DNA from: Planctomycetota bacterium
GTDB taxonomy: Bacteria; Planctomycetota; UBA1135; JACQFD01
Assembly (NCBI GenBank): GCA_016792805.1
Contig: JAEUHX010000013.1
Location: 1-64,000, forward strand
Direction: 5' to 3'
Length of the DNA stretch: 64,000 bases
The notes under the pieces were generated by a model. That model had not been told where the DNA came from. It saw nothing but the letters and a program-made list of their open reading frames with translations, and searched no databases. Shown one piece after another: positions 16,988 to 24,881 of the stretch (its first letter is position 1; each line of letters begins with the position of its first letter). Both the position numbers and the translations under genes were made by a program.

Positions 16988-17545
16988 ATGAGTCTCTCGG
17001 ACAACCTCTCTCGCTCGTCTCGTCTCGCTCTGATGCTGCTTTCGGCGGCAGCTCTTGCCCTCGGCCACTCGTTGGCTGCGACGGGTGGTCCCGGCACGGT
17101 GCCGGAGTGCGTTCCCACCGGCGGCAGCTCGCCCGTTTCGCTGGAGACCCCCGGGCCCGGCACGCCGGGATTCCCAACGGGCGGGGTCATCGTGGGGCAA
17201 CCTGCCATTTATGAGGAAGACTACACATCTCCGGACGACCTGATGGGGAATGCCAGCATTAATCCCACGACTGGGCAGACGGAGTTTCAGATCCATAACT
17301 CCGGCGGAAACCTCTCAGGTCCGAACTCCATTCCTCAGAATGGAGGTCCTGAGGGCTCCGAGATCGAGGTTTACGTCGAGTACGAAGTGAGATATCCGTG
17401 CAATGCCGGATCGATCTTCGGCTGGGAGATCACGGGTGGAGTTGGCCCCGTCTCGGGCGGGGTTCACTCGGGATCCACGCCCTCGCATACCACATGGTGC
17501 ACCACCAAGGTCCAGAGCCGAGTCGTCCCGATTCGTCCCTGTTAG
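16988..17545 (+). CDS. Secreted protein of unknown function
   Basis: The 185-residue protein has a clear signal peptide (MSLSDNLSRSSRLALMLLSAAALALGHSLA) and a Gly/Pro-rich mature part with PGPGTPGFPTGG, then SPDDLMGNASINPTTGQTEF and a cysteine-containing end (RYPCNAG, TTWCTTK, RPC). I do not recognise a family. The four cysteines suggest disulfides outside the cytoplasm. ATG 16988 is chosen over an upstream in-frame ATG at 16892 because the latter would lie inside the terminator-like hairpin. It precedes another exported protein by 40 bp and may be co-transcribed with it. Confidence 0.65.
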   Translation: MSLSDNLSRSSRLALMLLSAAALALGHSLAATGGPGTVPECVPTGGSSPVSLETPGPGTPGFPTGGVIVGQPAIYEEDYTSPDDLMGNASINPTTGQTEFQIHNSGGNLSGPNSIPQNGGPEGSEIEVYVEYEVRYPCNAGSIFGWEITGGVGPVSGGVHSGSTPSHTTWCTTKVQSRVVPIRPC

Positions 17546-17585
17546 TGAGCTTGGCATCCCGGGCTTGGCACAGGAAGGATGAATC

Positions 17586-18497
17586 ATGAGAATTGAAATC
17601 GCGAAGAATCGCGTCGTCGCATCAGTGGCGCTCTTGTTTTTTCTCCTGGTGGGCTGGAGTGTCTGGTCAGTCGCTCTCGTGGATGGATCCCATGCAGACA
17701 TCATCTCAAGGCGGACGGCGTCTTCAACTCCGATCCAAGACCCCGCCACTGTAGTGGCTTCAAATCCAGTCGCTGGAGAGCGCACTCGAAGTGATGCCAA
17801 GCCCGGGGTGACATCACCCCAAGAACTACCGACCTCGAAGCCGGAATCGATTAAGCGAGAAGTGTGCACGCTCATCGTTTCGGGCCGCGACCACCTCGGA
17901 GCGCCATTGTCGCACAAGCTGGTTGCCTTGAAGCGACACCCGATCGTCTCCTCGACCCATCTCGACCGGGCGGACTACTACCAAAACCATTTTGACAAGT
18001 TTGGACAAGTGGTATTCAAGGACATTCCGGCAGGCCGATGGCACATCTTCAACGTTACTAAATTCCGATCGGAGATGTACGAGGAAGTTGGTATCGTCGA
18101 CGTCGCCCCCAATACGGAGGATCGTTACAGCTACCAGCTTCGAGGCTGGCTCACGTTCTCGGGTGCAGTCCGCATCGCGGAGAACGACTCCGTAGCGCTT
18201 TCCCTCAGGTTGATTGATCCGGAGGGGAAGATCCGCTTCGGCATGGCGTTCAACGGTCCCGAGCCCAAGAAGTTTCCCATCGACGCCCCCAACGACGACC
18301 ATCCGGACAACTGGAAGGCTCACCGGCCCGGTGGGTTCGAGTTCTCCGGGCTCCTGCCCGGGCGCTACAAGCTCGAGATCATCTTAGATATCGAGGAGCG
18401 CCTTAAGCTCTTCAAGGAGATCGACCTGGTCGACAAAGATATAGATATCGATTATGGCCGGATCCCTCAGAGCGAGTGGTTCAAGGCTGTCCGGTGA
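17586..18497 (+). CDS. Membrane-anchored protein with prealbumin-like (carboxypeptidase-regulatory-like) folds
   Basis: The 303-residue protein has one N-terminal membrane segment (VASVALLFFLLVGWSVWSVAL, about 10-31) followed by a Ser/Thr/Pro-rich linker. Two beta-sandwich units then appear: GQVVFKDIPAGRWHIF and GFEFSGLLPGRYKLEIIL, each with the xPGxYxLE-like ending typical of carboxypeptidase-regulatory-like domains. No enzyme motif is visible. It is probably a periplasmic or surface scaffold, like its neighbours at 20240, 22788, 24882 and 30815. The next gene is convergent, ending 8 bp away. Confidence 0.65.
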   Translation: MRIEIAKNRVVASVALLFFLLVGWSVWSVALVDGSHADIISRRTASSTPIQDPATVVASNPVAGERTRSDAKPGVTSPQELPTSKPESIKREVCTLIVSGRDHLGAPLSHKLVALKRHPIVSSTHLDRADYYQNHFDKFGQVVFKDIPAGRWHIFNVTKFRSEMYEEVGIVDVAPNTEDRYSYQLRGWLTFSGAVRIAENDSVALSLRLIDPEGKIRFGMAFNGPEPKKFPIDAPNDDHPDNWKAHRPGGFEFSGLLPGRYKLEIILDIEERLKLFKEIDLVDKDIDIDYGRIPQSEWFKAVR

Positions 18498-18504
18498 TGG
18501 ATCC

Positions 18505-20028
18505 CTACTTCGGCTGCGTCTCGACGCGGATGGAGTAGACCCGAACACCTAACAGATCTCGCCGTTTCCCCGGCGCGCTGCCGGCGAGAAGCGGATCGTG
18601 CAGTGTCAGCTCCACGACGCCGCGTGGAAGTGTGTCGGCGTCGGACGGACTGCGAGCGGGAATGGCCCACCGAATCGTTGTGCGGTTCTTGCGAACGAAG
18701 ACCGGCAGTAGAGGCCCGCCGTTGATGTGAGCTTCGAGCGTGCGGAGCGTTTCGCCCGGGGTGGGACGATCGAGCGCCACATCCAGCAGCAGTTCCTTGG
18801 GGGCCTGGGGGGCTTGTAACAAAAATACGGCGCCGCCCCCCAGGGTGCCGTTGTCGTCCTCGAACCCACCTAGAACTTGATGCAAATTCTCCGCCGCTGC
18901 GCGCGGCGCGAGCACAATTCGATCTTTGAAAACTGAAAGTGAGAATCGGTCGCGGGCTTCGCGCCAAGCAGCCTCGACCTGCGGACCGCGAGTCAGCGGC
19001 TTGGCGGCCTCCCCGTCGGCGAGTCCGAAGGCAGCCAGCACCGCCTTCGCGCGCGATGCGAGCTGCGCGTGTGCCGCCTCGTTGGGATGGGGATCCCAGG
19101 AGAGGTGCCATCGTGCTTGGGAGAGATCGAGCGATGGGGGAAGTGTGAACAGCGAGACCCCTGCGGCGGAGCATGCGCGGGTCAGCCCGTCGTGGATCGG
19201 ATCGGAAGCGGGGGCGAGGGAGAGAACTGCAAGTTTCCCGCCCGCCCGCTCCACGGCCTCGCGACTCGCCTTGAGCTCGATAGCGGCCTGCTCGAAGCGA
19301 GCCGCCGCCGCCGGCCCGATGCGAAGCGGTAGGCCGCGCTCGCCTTTTTGATGTCTCTGGATGAAATCACTAAAGCTCGCGCCGCTCAGCCCGGACAGCT
19401 CGGCCATGCGCAGCATGTTGGAACTCCCGAGGAACATCCCCTGGCGAAGCTCCTCCAGCCGCGGCGCGCGCGTGCGGGGCTCCGCACTCTCTGAATCGAA
19501 CACTCTGGAATCGTCGAGGTCGTTCCAGAGGAACGAGAGCACGACGAGGTCCGCCCGCAGATCCGGTGCGAGCCGCTCGATCTGTGACAAGCTGTCGCGC
19601 AGCTCGTAGCCGATGACGGCGCAATTCAAGACTTCCGCGCTGCCAGCGAGCTGCTGTGCGAGCTGCGACGGGTAGGCGCTCCCCTCGGGGACGCCGAATC
19701 CGAAAGTCATCGAGTCTCCCGCGAAGAGCACACGCGGAAGGCGCTTTTCCTTGGACGGCTCTGTGGAGCGCAGCCCGCGGGAATCGGTTCTGAGATAGGG
19801 CGGATCCTGGATTCCCGCACGCAACACATAGCTTGGGCCGCGCGTTCCCTTCTCGAGCCACCCGTTGGATCGCTTCAGATACTCATTGCGCGATTTGATC
19901 TGGAACCCAGGTGCCTCGCCCACAGATCCTTGAGCGCTGGGGCGCATCTCGCGGTAGATGACAATTCCAAGCGCAGCCGCGACGGCGCACCCGAGCGCCG
20001 CCGCCGCCAGCCGACTGCCCTTCCCCAT
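18505..20028 (-). CDS. SGNH/GDSL-family hydrolase, membrane-anchored
   Basis: The 507-residue protein has an N-terminal membrane segment (LAAAALGCAVAAALGIVIY) and an SGNH hydrolase domain: block I FAGDSMTFGFG with nucleophile Ser106, block III-like SFLWND with Asn169, and block V WDPHPNE with Asp312/His314. A further beta-rich domain of about 150 residues (from FSLSVFKDRI) follows, perhaps carbohydrate-binding. SGNH enzymes deacylate sugars or lipids; the substrate here is unknown. The gene starts 4 bp after a stop codon that probably belongs to the true end of the upstream carboxypeptidase-regulatory-like gene, which suggests an operon. Confidence 0.85.
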   Translation of the reverse strand: MGKGSRLAAAALGCAVAAALGIVIYREMRPSAQGSVGEAPGFQIKSRNEYLKRSNGWLEKGTRGPSYVLRAGIQDPPYLRTDSRGLRSTEPSKEKRLPRVLFAGDSMTFGFGVPEGSAYPSQLAQQLAGSAEVLNCAVIGYELRDSLSQIERLAPDLRADLVVLSFLWNDLDDSRVFDSESAEPRTRAPRLEELRQGMFLGSSNMLRMAELSGLSGASFSDFIQRHQKGERGLPLRIGPAAAARFEQAAIELKASREAVERAGGKLAVLSLAPASDPIHDGLTRACSAAGVSLFTLPPSLDLSQARWHLSWDPHPNEAAHAQLASRAKAVLAAFGLADGEAAKPLTRGPQVEAAWREARDRFSLSVFKDRIVLAPRAAAENLHQVLGGFEDDNGTLGGGAVFLLQAPQAPKELLLDVALDRPTPGETLRTLEAHINGGPLLPVFVRKNRTTIRWAIPARSPSDADTLPRGVVELTLHDPLLAGSAPGKRRDLLGVRVYSIRVETQPK

Positions 20029-20031
20029 CGG

Positions 20032-20239
20032 CTACCTGCCCGTCGGCATCGCCGACAGGTCGACTGCAACCTCTCGCGTTTCTCCTGCGGCAATGTCCAC
20101 GCGAAACGGCCAATTTTCCAATACGGCGCTCAGCCGGAGGCGACGCGCAGACCGACCGTACGTCGCCAGGATCGGCCATTCACGGCACTGGCCGATTTTG
20201 TGAGGAAGGGGGTGCACGGAGTGATGCGCGGGCTCGAGG
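20032..20239 (-). pseudogene. Out-of-frame 3' tail of the upstream carboxypeptidase-regulatory-like gene
   Basis: Immediately downstream of the stop at 20240, a second frame stays open to a stop at 20032 and reads SARRLRLSAVLENWPFRVD, then IAAGETREVAVDLSAMPTGR. This looks like the natural last strand of a prealbumin-like domain (LExxPPFxxxxxVxxGExxxVxVDL). It ends 4 bp before the SGNH gene. I infer a frameshift near 20240-20270 separating this tail from the main frame. Confidence 0.5.
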
Positions 20240-21901
20240 TCAGCGGGAGAGTACATCCCCGTTCCAGAGAAGCTCAACCGTCTCACCCTCGGCCAGCTCG
20301 ATGGGTAATCCTCGCAGCGGGTCGAGGCGATCCTCGGCCGCGAGGCGCGAGGGGATACTGTTTCCTTCGGACGGGTCGGCAAGAAATAGTGGCTTCGCAA
20401 ACCACTTCCCCGGGTGGAGCGGGCCAAAGAGCAGGGTGCCGTTGGTGCCGAGCTCCGCCGCGTGGGGGAAGTGCAGAATCCTCTCGGCGTAATCCCCGTC
20501 GCGCACCACGATCCACATCGCCGGGGCGCGCGGTGTTCCGGCCGCGCGCACGATGCGCACCCAGGCCCCGGGCGCCGCCTCGAGGGTGACGGCCTCGAGC
20601 GCGCCTTCGGCCCGCGGACGCGCGAACCGCGGAGGCGCGGACCAGCGCCGATCGCGAAGCGAAACGACGGCACCTGCGGAATCGCACAATACTTTGGAAA
20701 AGTGAAACTCACCGTTCGCATTTGTGGTGGCAAACACGGCGGGCGACCCTGTCGTGTCCGCGCCCGCCGCCTCCACTTCGACGCCCGCGAGCGGGCTGCC
20801 ATCGCTGAGGATCACTTTTCCTCTCAACGACGGAAACTCCGGCGCGCGCAGCACGAGCGTCTGCTGCTTCGGTTCGACATGCTCAAGACGGATCTCCCGA
20901 CCATCCGCGAGCACGACCGCCACGGCGTACGGTGCAGTCTCGGTAACCCAAACGCGCCACTCCGAGTCCTTTTGTGGACCGCTGCTCGGCGACTCAAAGG
21001 TCAACTTGTGTGATCCGCCTTGGCCCTGCAAAAAGTGCACTCGAATCCTACGAATTCTGACGTGCCGGCTGCCAGCCGGTTCGAGAACGCTGAAGCGAAG
21101 CTCATGAGCGTTGGACGGCGGCGGCTCCTCGATTCTTAAGCTCACGTGCTTGCGTTGATTGAGGACGGCATCGAGGGTCCATTCAGAGACTCGTGGAATC
21201 TGGAGTGAGAGGTCAAAATACGGCTGGAATCCTGTGGACGAGACCTCAAGAGCAACTTCCCCGGACGCGAGACCGTGCAGCTCGTACTCGCCCAAGGCAT
21301 TCGTGCTAGCCGAGTCCGGGTCGCGCAGATGCTCGAGCATCCCGATGCGTCGCACCGTGGCGCCTTCGATCGGCTTACCCCACTCATCGCGAACGACGCC
21401 CCGAAGCTTCACTTCCGCAGCCAAGCACACATCTCCGAGATTCCACCTCGGCGCATTCCCCTGCGACCACACGCATCGCGTCCCGAAGCCCTCGCGGGAG
21501 ATCACAAGAGACCACGGCGAGCGCGTGGATGCGCCAATCACAAATCTCCCGGCTTCATCGCTGTGGGTCCTCTCTTTCGCGGACCCGAATCCGACGTCCT
21601 CGCCGTAAAACACCACAGAAGCGCCCGCGACTCCTCGTCCGAACTCATCGACGACTCGCCCCGTGAGTTCCGTCATTGGGCGCGCGCGCAAGTGCGCATG
21701 CGCCGAAGCGAGCCGCGGCGCGCTCGCGGGTCGCACTTCAGCAGGACCGCTCGCGGACGCCGCGCGGTCATCCTCGAGGGGCGGCGTCTCTCGCGCCGGC
21801 TCGCTGCGTCTTTCGAGAAGCGCGCCTCGGCCGACAAGCCATACAGCCGCCAGCGCCGCAGCCCCGATCATAAGCCACAAAAACGCGCGCTTCGAAGCCA
21901 T
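20240..21901 (-). CDS. Carboxypeptidase-regulatory-like domain protein, membrane-anchored (probably frameshifted at its 3' end)
   Basis: The 553-residue frame starts at an ATG with GGGAG upstream and a membrane segment (AFLWLMIGAAALAAVWLVG). Repeated units follow: ELTGRVVDEFGRGVAGASV (about 78-96), KLRGVVRDEWGKPIEGATV, and SLRGKVILSDGSPLAGVEVEA, each followed by a DxxGxFxxxxL-type strand. These domains are non-catalytic folds seen in surface and periplasmic proteins. The frame ends in ELAEGETVELLWNGDVLSR, but a continuing open frame to 20032 suggests the true C-terminus is about 65-70 residues longer. The SGNH hydrolase follows. Confidence 0.75.
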   Translation of the reverse strand: MASKRAFLWLMIGAAALAAVWLVGRGALLERRSEPARETPPLEDDRAASASGPAEVRPASAPRLASAHAHLRARPMTELTGRVVDEFGRGVAGASVVFYGEDVGFGSAKERTHSDEAGRFVIGASTRSPWSLVISREGFGTRCVWSQGNAPRWNLGDVCLAAEVKLRGVVRDEWGKPIEGATVRRIGMLEHLRDPDSASTNALGEYELHGLASGEVALEVSSTGFQPYFDLSLQIPRVSEWTLDAVLNQRKHVSLRIEEPPPSNAHELRFSVLEPAGSRHVRIRRIRVHFLQGQGGSHKLTFESPSSGPQKDSEWRVWVTETAPYAVAVVLADGREIRLEHVEPKQQTLVLRAPEFPSLRGKVILSDGSPLAGVEVEAAGADTTGSPAVFATTNANGEFHFSKVLCDSAGAVVSLRDRRWSAPPRFARPRAEGALEAVTLEAAPGAWVRIVRAAGTPRAPAMWIVVRDGDYAERILHFPHAAELGTNGTLLFGPLHPGKWFAKPLFLADPSEGNSIPSRLAAEDRLDPLRGLPIELAEGETVELLWNGDVLSR

Positions 21902-21923
21902 GTTGGGCTCCCGTCCGCCGCTC

Positions 21924-22691
21924 TCAGCCGTGGAATACATGGGATTCGGCGATCCGCCCGCTGCGAATTCCGAACACCTCCGCAACCACCATCGTCGGAT
22001 CGCCCGGGCTGATGCGGTCGTATTCTAACAGAACACGATCGGCGTCCGCTGTCACAAATCGCTTCACATATCGGAGTTCCGGCAGCCGTTCGAAGGCATC
22101 GGCGAACCAATCGCGCAGTGCCGCCTTGCCGCGGATTCGGCCTTCAGTCCTCGGCTCCCGCGCGCGCAGCTTGGGGCTTGTGTGAACCGCGTCGTCATCA
22201 TACAGATCGAGCAGGCGCTGCAGCTGCCGCCCGTTGAACGCCTCGAGCCAGCTCTCCGCAATCTCCCGCGGACCCGGCGCGCCGGCTCGCATCGCCATCG
22301 ACACGAGCTGCTTCACGTTTTGTGGACAATCGAGACCTTCCGTATCGGTAACCCACCGGTGTTCTGTGAACTCCACATGGCTTGGCACTTCCGTCGAATC
22401 GGCATCGGCCACAAATACAAAGTTCATATGAAGCCCCTTCGAGCCCGCCTGATGCTCCTCGTAGCCGAGCAGCCCGGGCGGCGCGCCGTCGACTCCGAGC
22501 AGCAGCTCGAACCGCCCCTCAAGCCCGGTCTCCTCGCGCAGCTCGCGACGCGCCGCCTCAAGCGGCGTCTCGCCCGCCTCCATCTCGCCGCCCACAGGCA
22601 GCCACGTCTTCAAGCGAGCATGGCGAATGAGAAGCACACGCCCGCGATTGCGGACGAACGTCGACACAGAAAAAGCACGGCGCTCAGTCAT
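21924..22691 (-). CDS. Fusion of Nudix hydrolase and SnoaL/NTF2-like domain
   Basis: The 255-residue protein begins with a Nudix domain (residues 1-135). The box is canonical: GGEMEAGETPLEAARREL continuing REETGLEG, with Gly35, Glu41, Arg49-Glu50 and Glu53-Glu54 as in GX5EX7REUXEEXGU. Nudix enzymes cleave nucleoside diphosphates linked to another moiety. From about residue 140 (IAESWLEAFNGRQLQRLLDLY) to the end (GRIAESHVFHG) it is a SnoaL/NTF2-like domain with DDDAVHTSP and RGKAALRDWFADAF, a ligand-binding or isomerase-like fold. A single frame covers both. The gene lies 22 bp upstream of the preceding anchored protein on the same strand. Confidence 0.9.
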   Translation of the reverse strand: MTERRAFSVSTFVRNRGRVLLIRHARLKTWLPVGGEMEAGETPLEAARRELREETGLEGRFELLLGVDGAPPGLLGYEEHQAGSKGLHMNFVFVADADSTEVPSHVEFTEHRWVTDTEGLDCPQNVKQLVSMAMRAGAPGPREIAESWLEAFNGRQLQRLLDLYDDDAVHTSPKLRAREPRTEGRIRGKAALRDWFADAFERLPELRYVKRFVTADADRVLLEYDRISPGDPTMVVAEVFGIRSGRIAESHVFHG

Positions 22692-22787
22692 GGGATGGAT
22701 GCGCGCATCGGCGCTCTCCCAGTGTGGCGCGCGTGCGCGCCGCTGTCGCCTGGGTCGTCGCGCCCGTGACCCATTCGTTACAGAGCG

Positions 22788-24737
22788 TTACGGAAGATCG
22801 ACGACCGCCTCCACCGCCGCCTGCTCGCCCTCGCGCACCTCGACGCGCCATGTTCGTCCCAGAATCGGCTCCAGCGGTGGGGGCTCGACGCTCCAGCGCG
22901 TGGAGATCGAGAGCGCCTTCATCGTCGGGGGCTCCGCCGCGAGGATGTAGCGGCCAATGGGAAGCGGCGCCGCGATCGCGCGGCCGTCCCTCCCTGTCGC
23001 GAGAACCTGCTGAAGCGCAAGTCCCGCCGGCCCCTCGGTGTCGCGCCATAGCGCGAACGCATGCGCCAAGCCCCCAGGACGCCCAGCCGCCATCGCGCGC
23101 AGCTCGAGGCTCCCACACGCATCGAGTTCGAGGTCTCCGAGATCGGTCTCGCCCTCGGCCTGCGCCAGCTCCTCCGGCGCGCGAACTCCTTCCGCACTCA
23201 CAATTCGCACCACAATTCGCGCTGTGCTCATCCGAATGCCCTGCACCCGAAACCGGCCCTCGCGGTCGGTGCGCGCCGCCACGGCGAACTCACGGCTGGA
23301 TTTCGCCGAGGACACCTCCACGAGAGCGCGCGCGACCGGCACTCCCGTCCGCGAGAGAACACGGCCGATGAGTTGCATCGGCTCCACGAGCTGTAATGAG
23401 TTGGGCTCCTGCTGCACTGGATCGAATCCGTTTGAGGCTTGGAAGATGCGCCCGTTCTTTGTGGTGAGCACCACAGAAACATCCTCGAATCGCGGTACGT
23501 GGATGAGCCATTGGGCCGGACCCGCCGTCGTCCACTCCGACGGGTCGAGCGTTCGAATCGAGAATCCGTCAGCCTGCTCATTCCACCTGTCTCCGAATTG
23601 TATGGAATGAGCTTCGATCGGACCATCCGCGGGCTCCTGCTCCACAAAGATCCGAAGCGGCCCGATCGCATCCAGCTCGATCGTGGCAGGGAACTCGCCT
23701 TCGCGCACGCCCATCGACTTCGCTTGGAAGCCGCGCGCGTAGACGCGGAGCACCTGCAATCGCTTCGGCTCCGCTTCGAGGTCGACGCGGAACCGCCCGT
23801 TGCGATCCGTCTCTGAGACTCTCTGATGTCCTTCTCCAGAAAAGTAAGCTTCCACAAAGGCGCTGCGGATCGGCTGCCCCTGTCGATCCAGCACGAGTCC
23901 CTCGGCCTGCTTCGCTGGCGGGAGCACGAAGTTCAGCTCATTCCACAAATCGCCCTTTCGCTCCGCGAACAGCTTCTGTGCCTCCCGATGCGGAGCTTCG
24001 GCCTCCACAGCGACGCGCGTCAGATGGCCGCCGGGAATCTCAAATCTCCCGAAGGCATCCGTCAGCGCAATCGGCTGCGGATTTCCCAATTCGTCCCACG
24101 ATCGCAGATGCAACGGATCCCAGAGGATCATGCGGGCGCCCGGGATCGGAGCTCCGCCCGGTTCGGTCACCGTGCCGCGAATTGTGGGAACGGAGAGCAG
24201 CTCCACTTCTCCGAGCTCGACGCTCCGCGCAACGGCACTACCAGAGATCGTGCGAGCGCGATGTGCGCCGTCGCGGACATCGACGATGAAGTGGCCTTGG
24301 ACAAATGGCAACGCGAGCCAGAAGCGGCCTTCCGAATCGGTTCGAGCGCGCGCGCGACGAGTGCTCAAAGCTGAGAGTTCACAGAAAACGAGAGCGCCCG
24401 CGACCGCCCGGCCCGTGCCGTCGACAGCGCGCCCCCGAATCACAAATCCATCTGTGGACTCTTCGCTCGGCGGCCCGATTTGTGCCGGAAGCTCATCCCA
24501 CGATGACGCGAGCATCCCGAGCTCGGATCCGCGCCTCTCGTGGGTTGCCACACCGAGCGGCGACCCGCGCGATGCGGCGCGGGCGGGGGCCGCGTCCGTC
24601 GAGCCGCTCGGGCGCTTCTCGCTTGTCACCGGCTCGGAGTCCTGTCCGCCGAACGCGTCGACTCCGATCCAGGCCAAGCCCGCGCATCCGACCGCCAGTG
24701 CGCAGAACGCGAAAGCCCAGGGGAGGCGTCGATTCAT
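22788..24737 (-). CDS. Carboxypeptidase-regulatory-like repeat protein, exported
   Basis: The 649-residue protein starts with a hydrophobic leader (LPWAFAFCALAVGCAGLAWIG), either an anchor or a lipoprotein signal with Cys at about residue 19. At least five prealbumin-like units follow, with signatures VIRGRAVDGTGRAVAGALV, TIRGTVTEPGGAPIPGARM, GLVLDRQGQPIRSAFV, and LIGRVLSRTGVPVARALVEV, each followed by a TDxxGRFxV strand. No enzyme motif is seen. It shares a 144-bp divergent promoter region with the giant paralogous protein at 24882. Large non-catalytic surface proteins of this type are typical of planctomycetes. Confidence 0.85.
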   Translation of the reverse strand: MNRRLPWAFAFCALAVGCAGLAWIGVDAFGGQDSEPVTSEKRPSGSTDAAPARAASRGSPLGVATHERRGSELGMLASSWDELPAQIGPPSEESTDGFVIRGRAVDGTGRAVAGALVFCELSALSTRRARARTDSEGRFWLALPFVQGHFIVDVRDGAHRARTISGSAVARSVELGEVELLSVPTIRGTVTEPGGAPIPGARMILWDPLHLRSWDELGNPQPIALTDAFGRFEIPGGHLTRVAVEAEAPHREAQKLFAERKGDLWNELNFVLPPAKQAEGLVLDRQGQPIRSAFVEAYFSGEGHQRVSETDRNGRFRVDLEAEPKRLQVLRVYARGFQAKSMGVREGEFPATIELDAIGPLRIFVEQEPADGPIEAHSIQFGDRWNEQADGFSIRTLDPSEWTTAGPAQWLIHVPRFEDVSVVLTTKNGRIFQASNGFDPVQQEPNSLQLVEPMQLIGRVLSRTGVPVARALVEVSSAKSSREFAVAARTDREGRFRVQGIRMSTARIVVRIVSAEGVRAPEELAQAEGETDLGDLELDACGSLELRAMAAGRPGGLAHAFALWRDTEGPAGLALQQVLATGRDGRAIAAPLPIGRYILAAEPPTMKALSISTRWSVEPPPLEPILGRTWRVEVREGEQAAVEAVVDLP

Positions 24738-24881
24738 GGCCGGCAGCGCCCTATGCGCCTCCAGCGTCGGCGTCACCGGGCGGGCCGTCTCGCGAATTCC
24801 TCGGCAAAGAGTTCTGCGCGGCGTCCGTCCATACTGCGGACCGCCGATCGATCGAGCTCCTTCTCCCAGGACCCCAAGACC

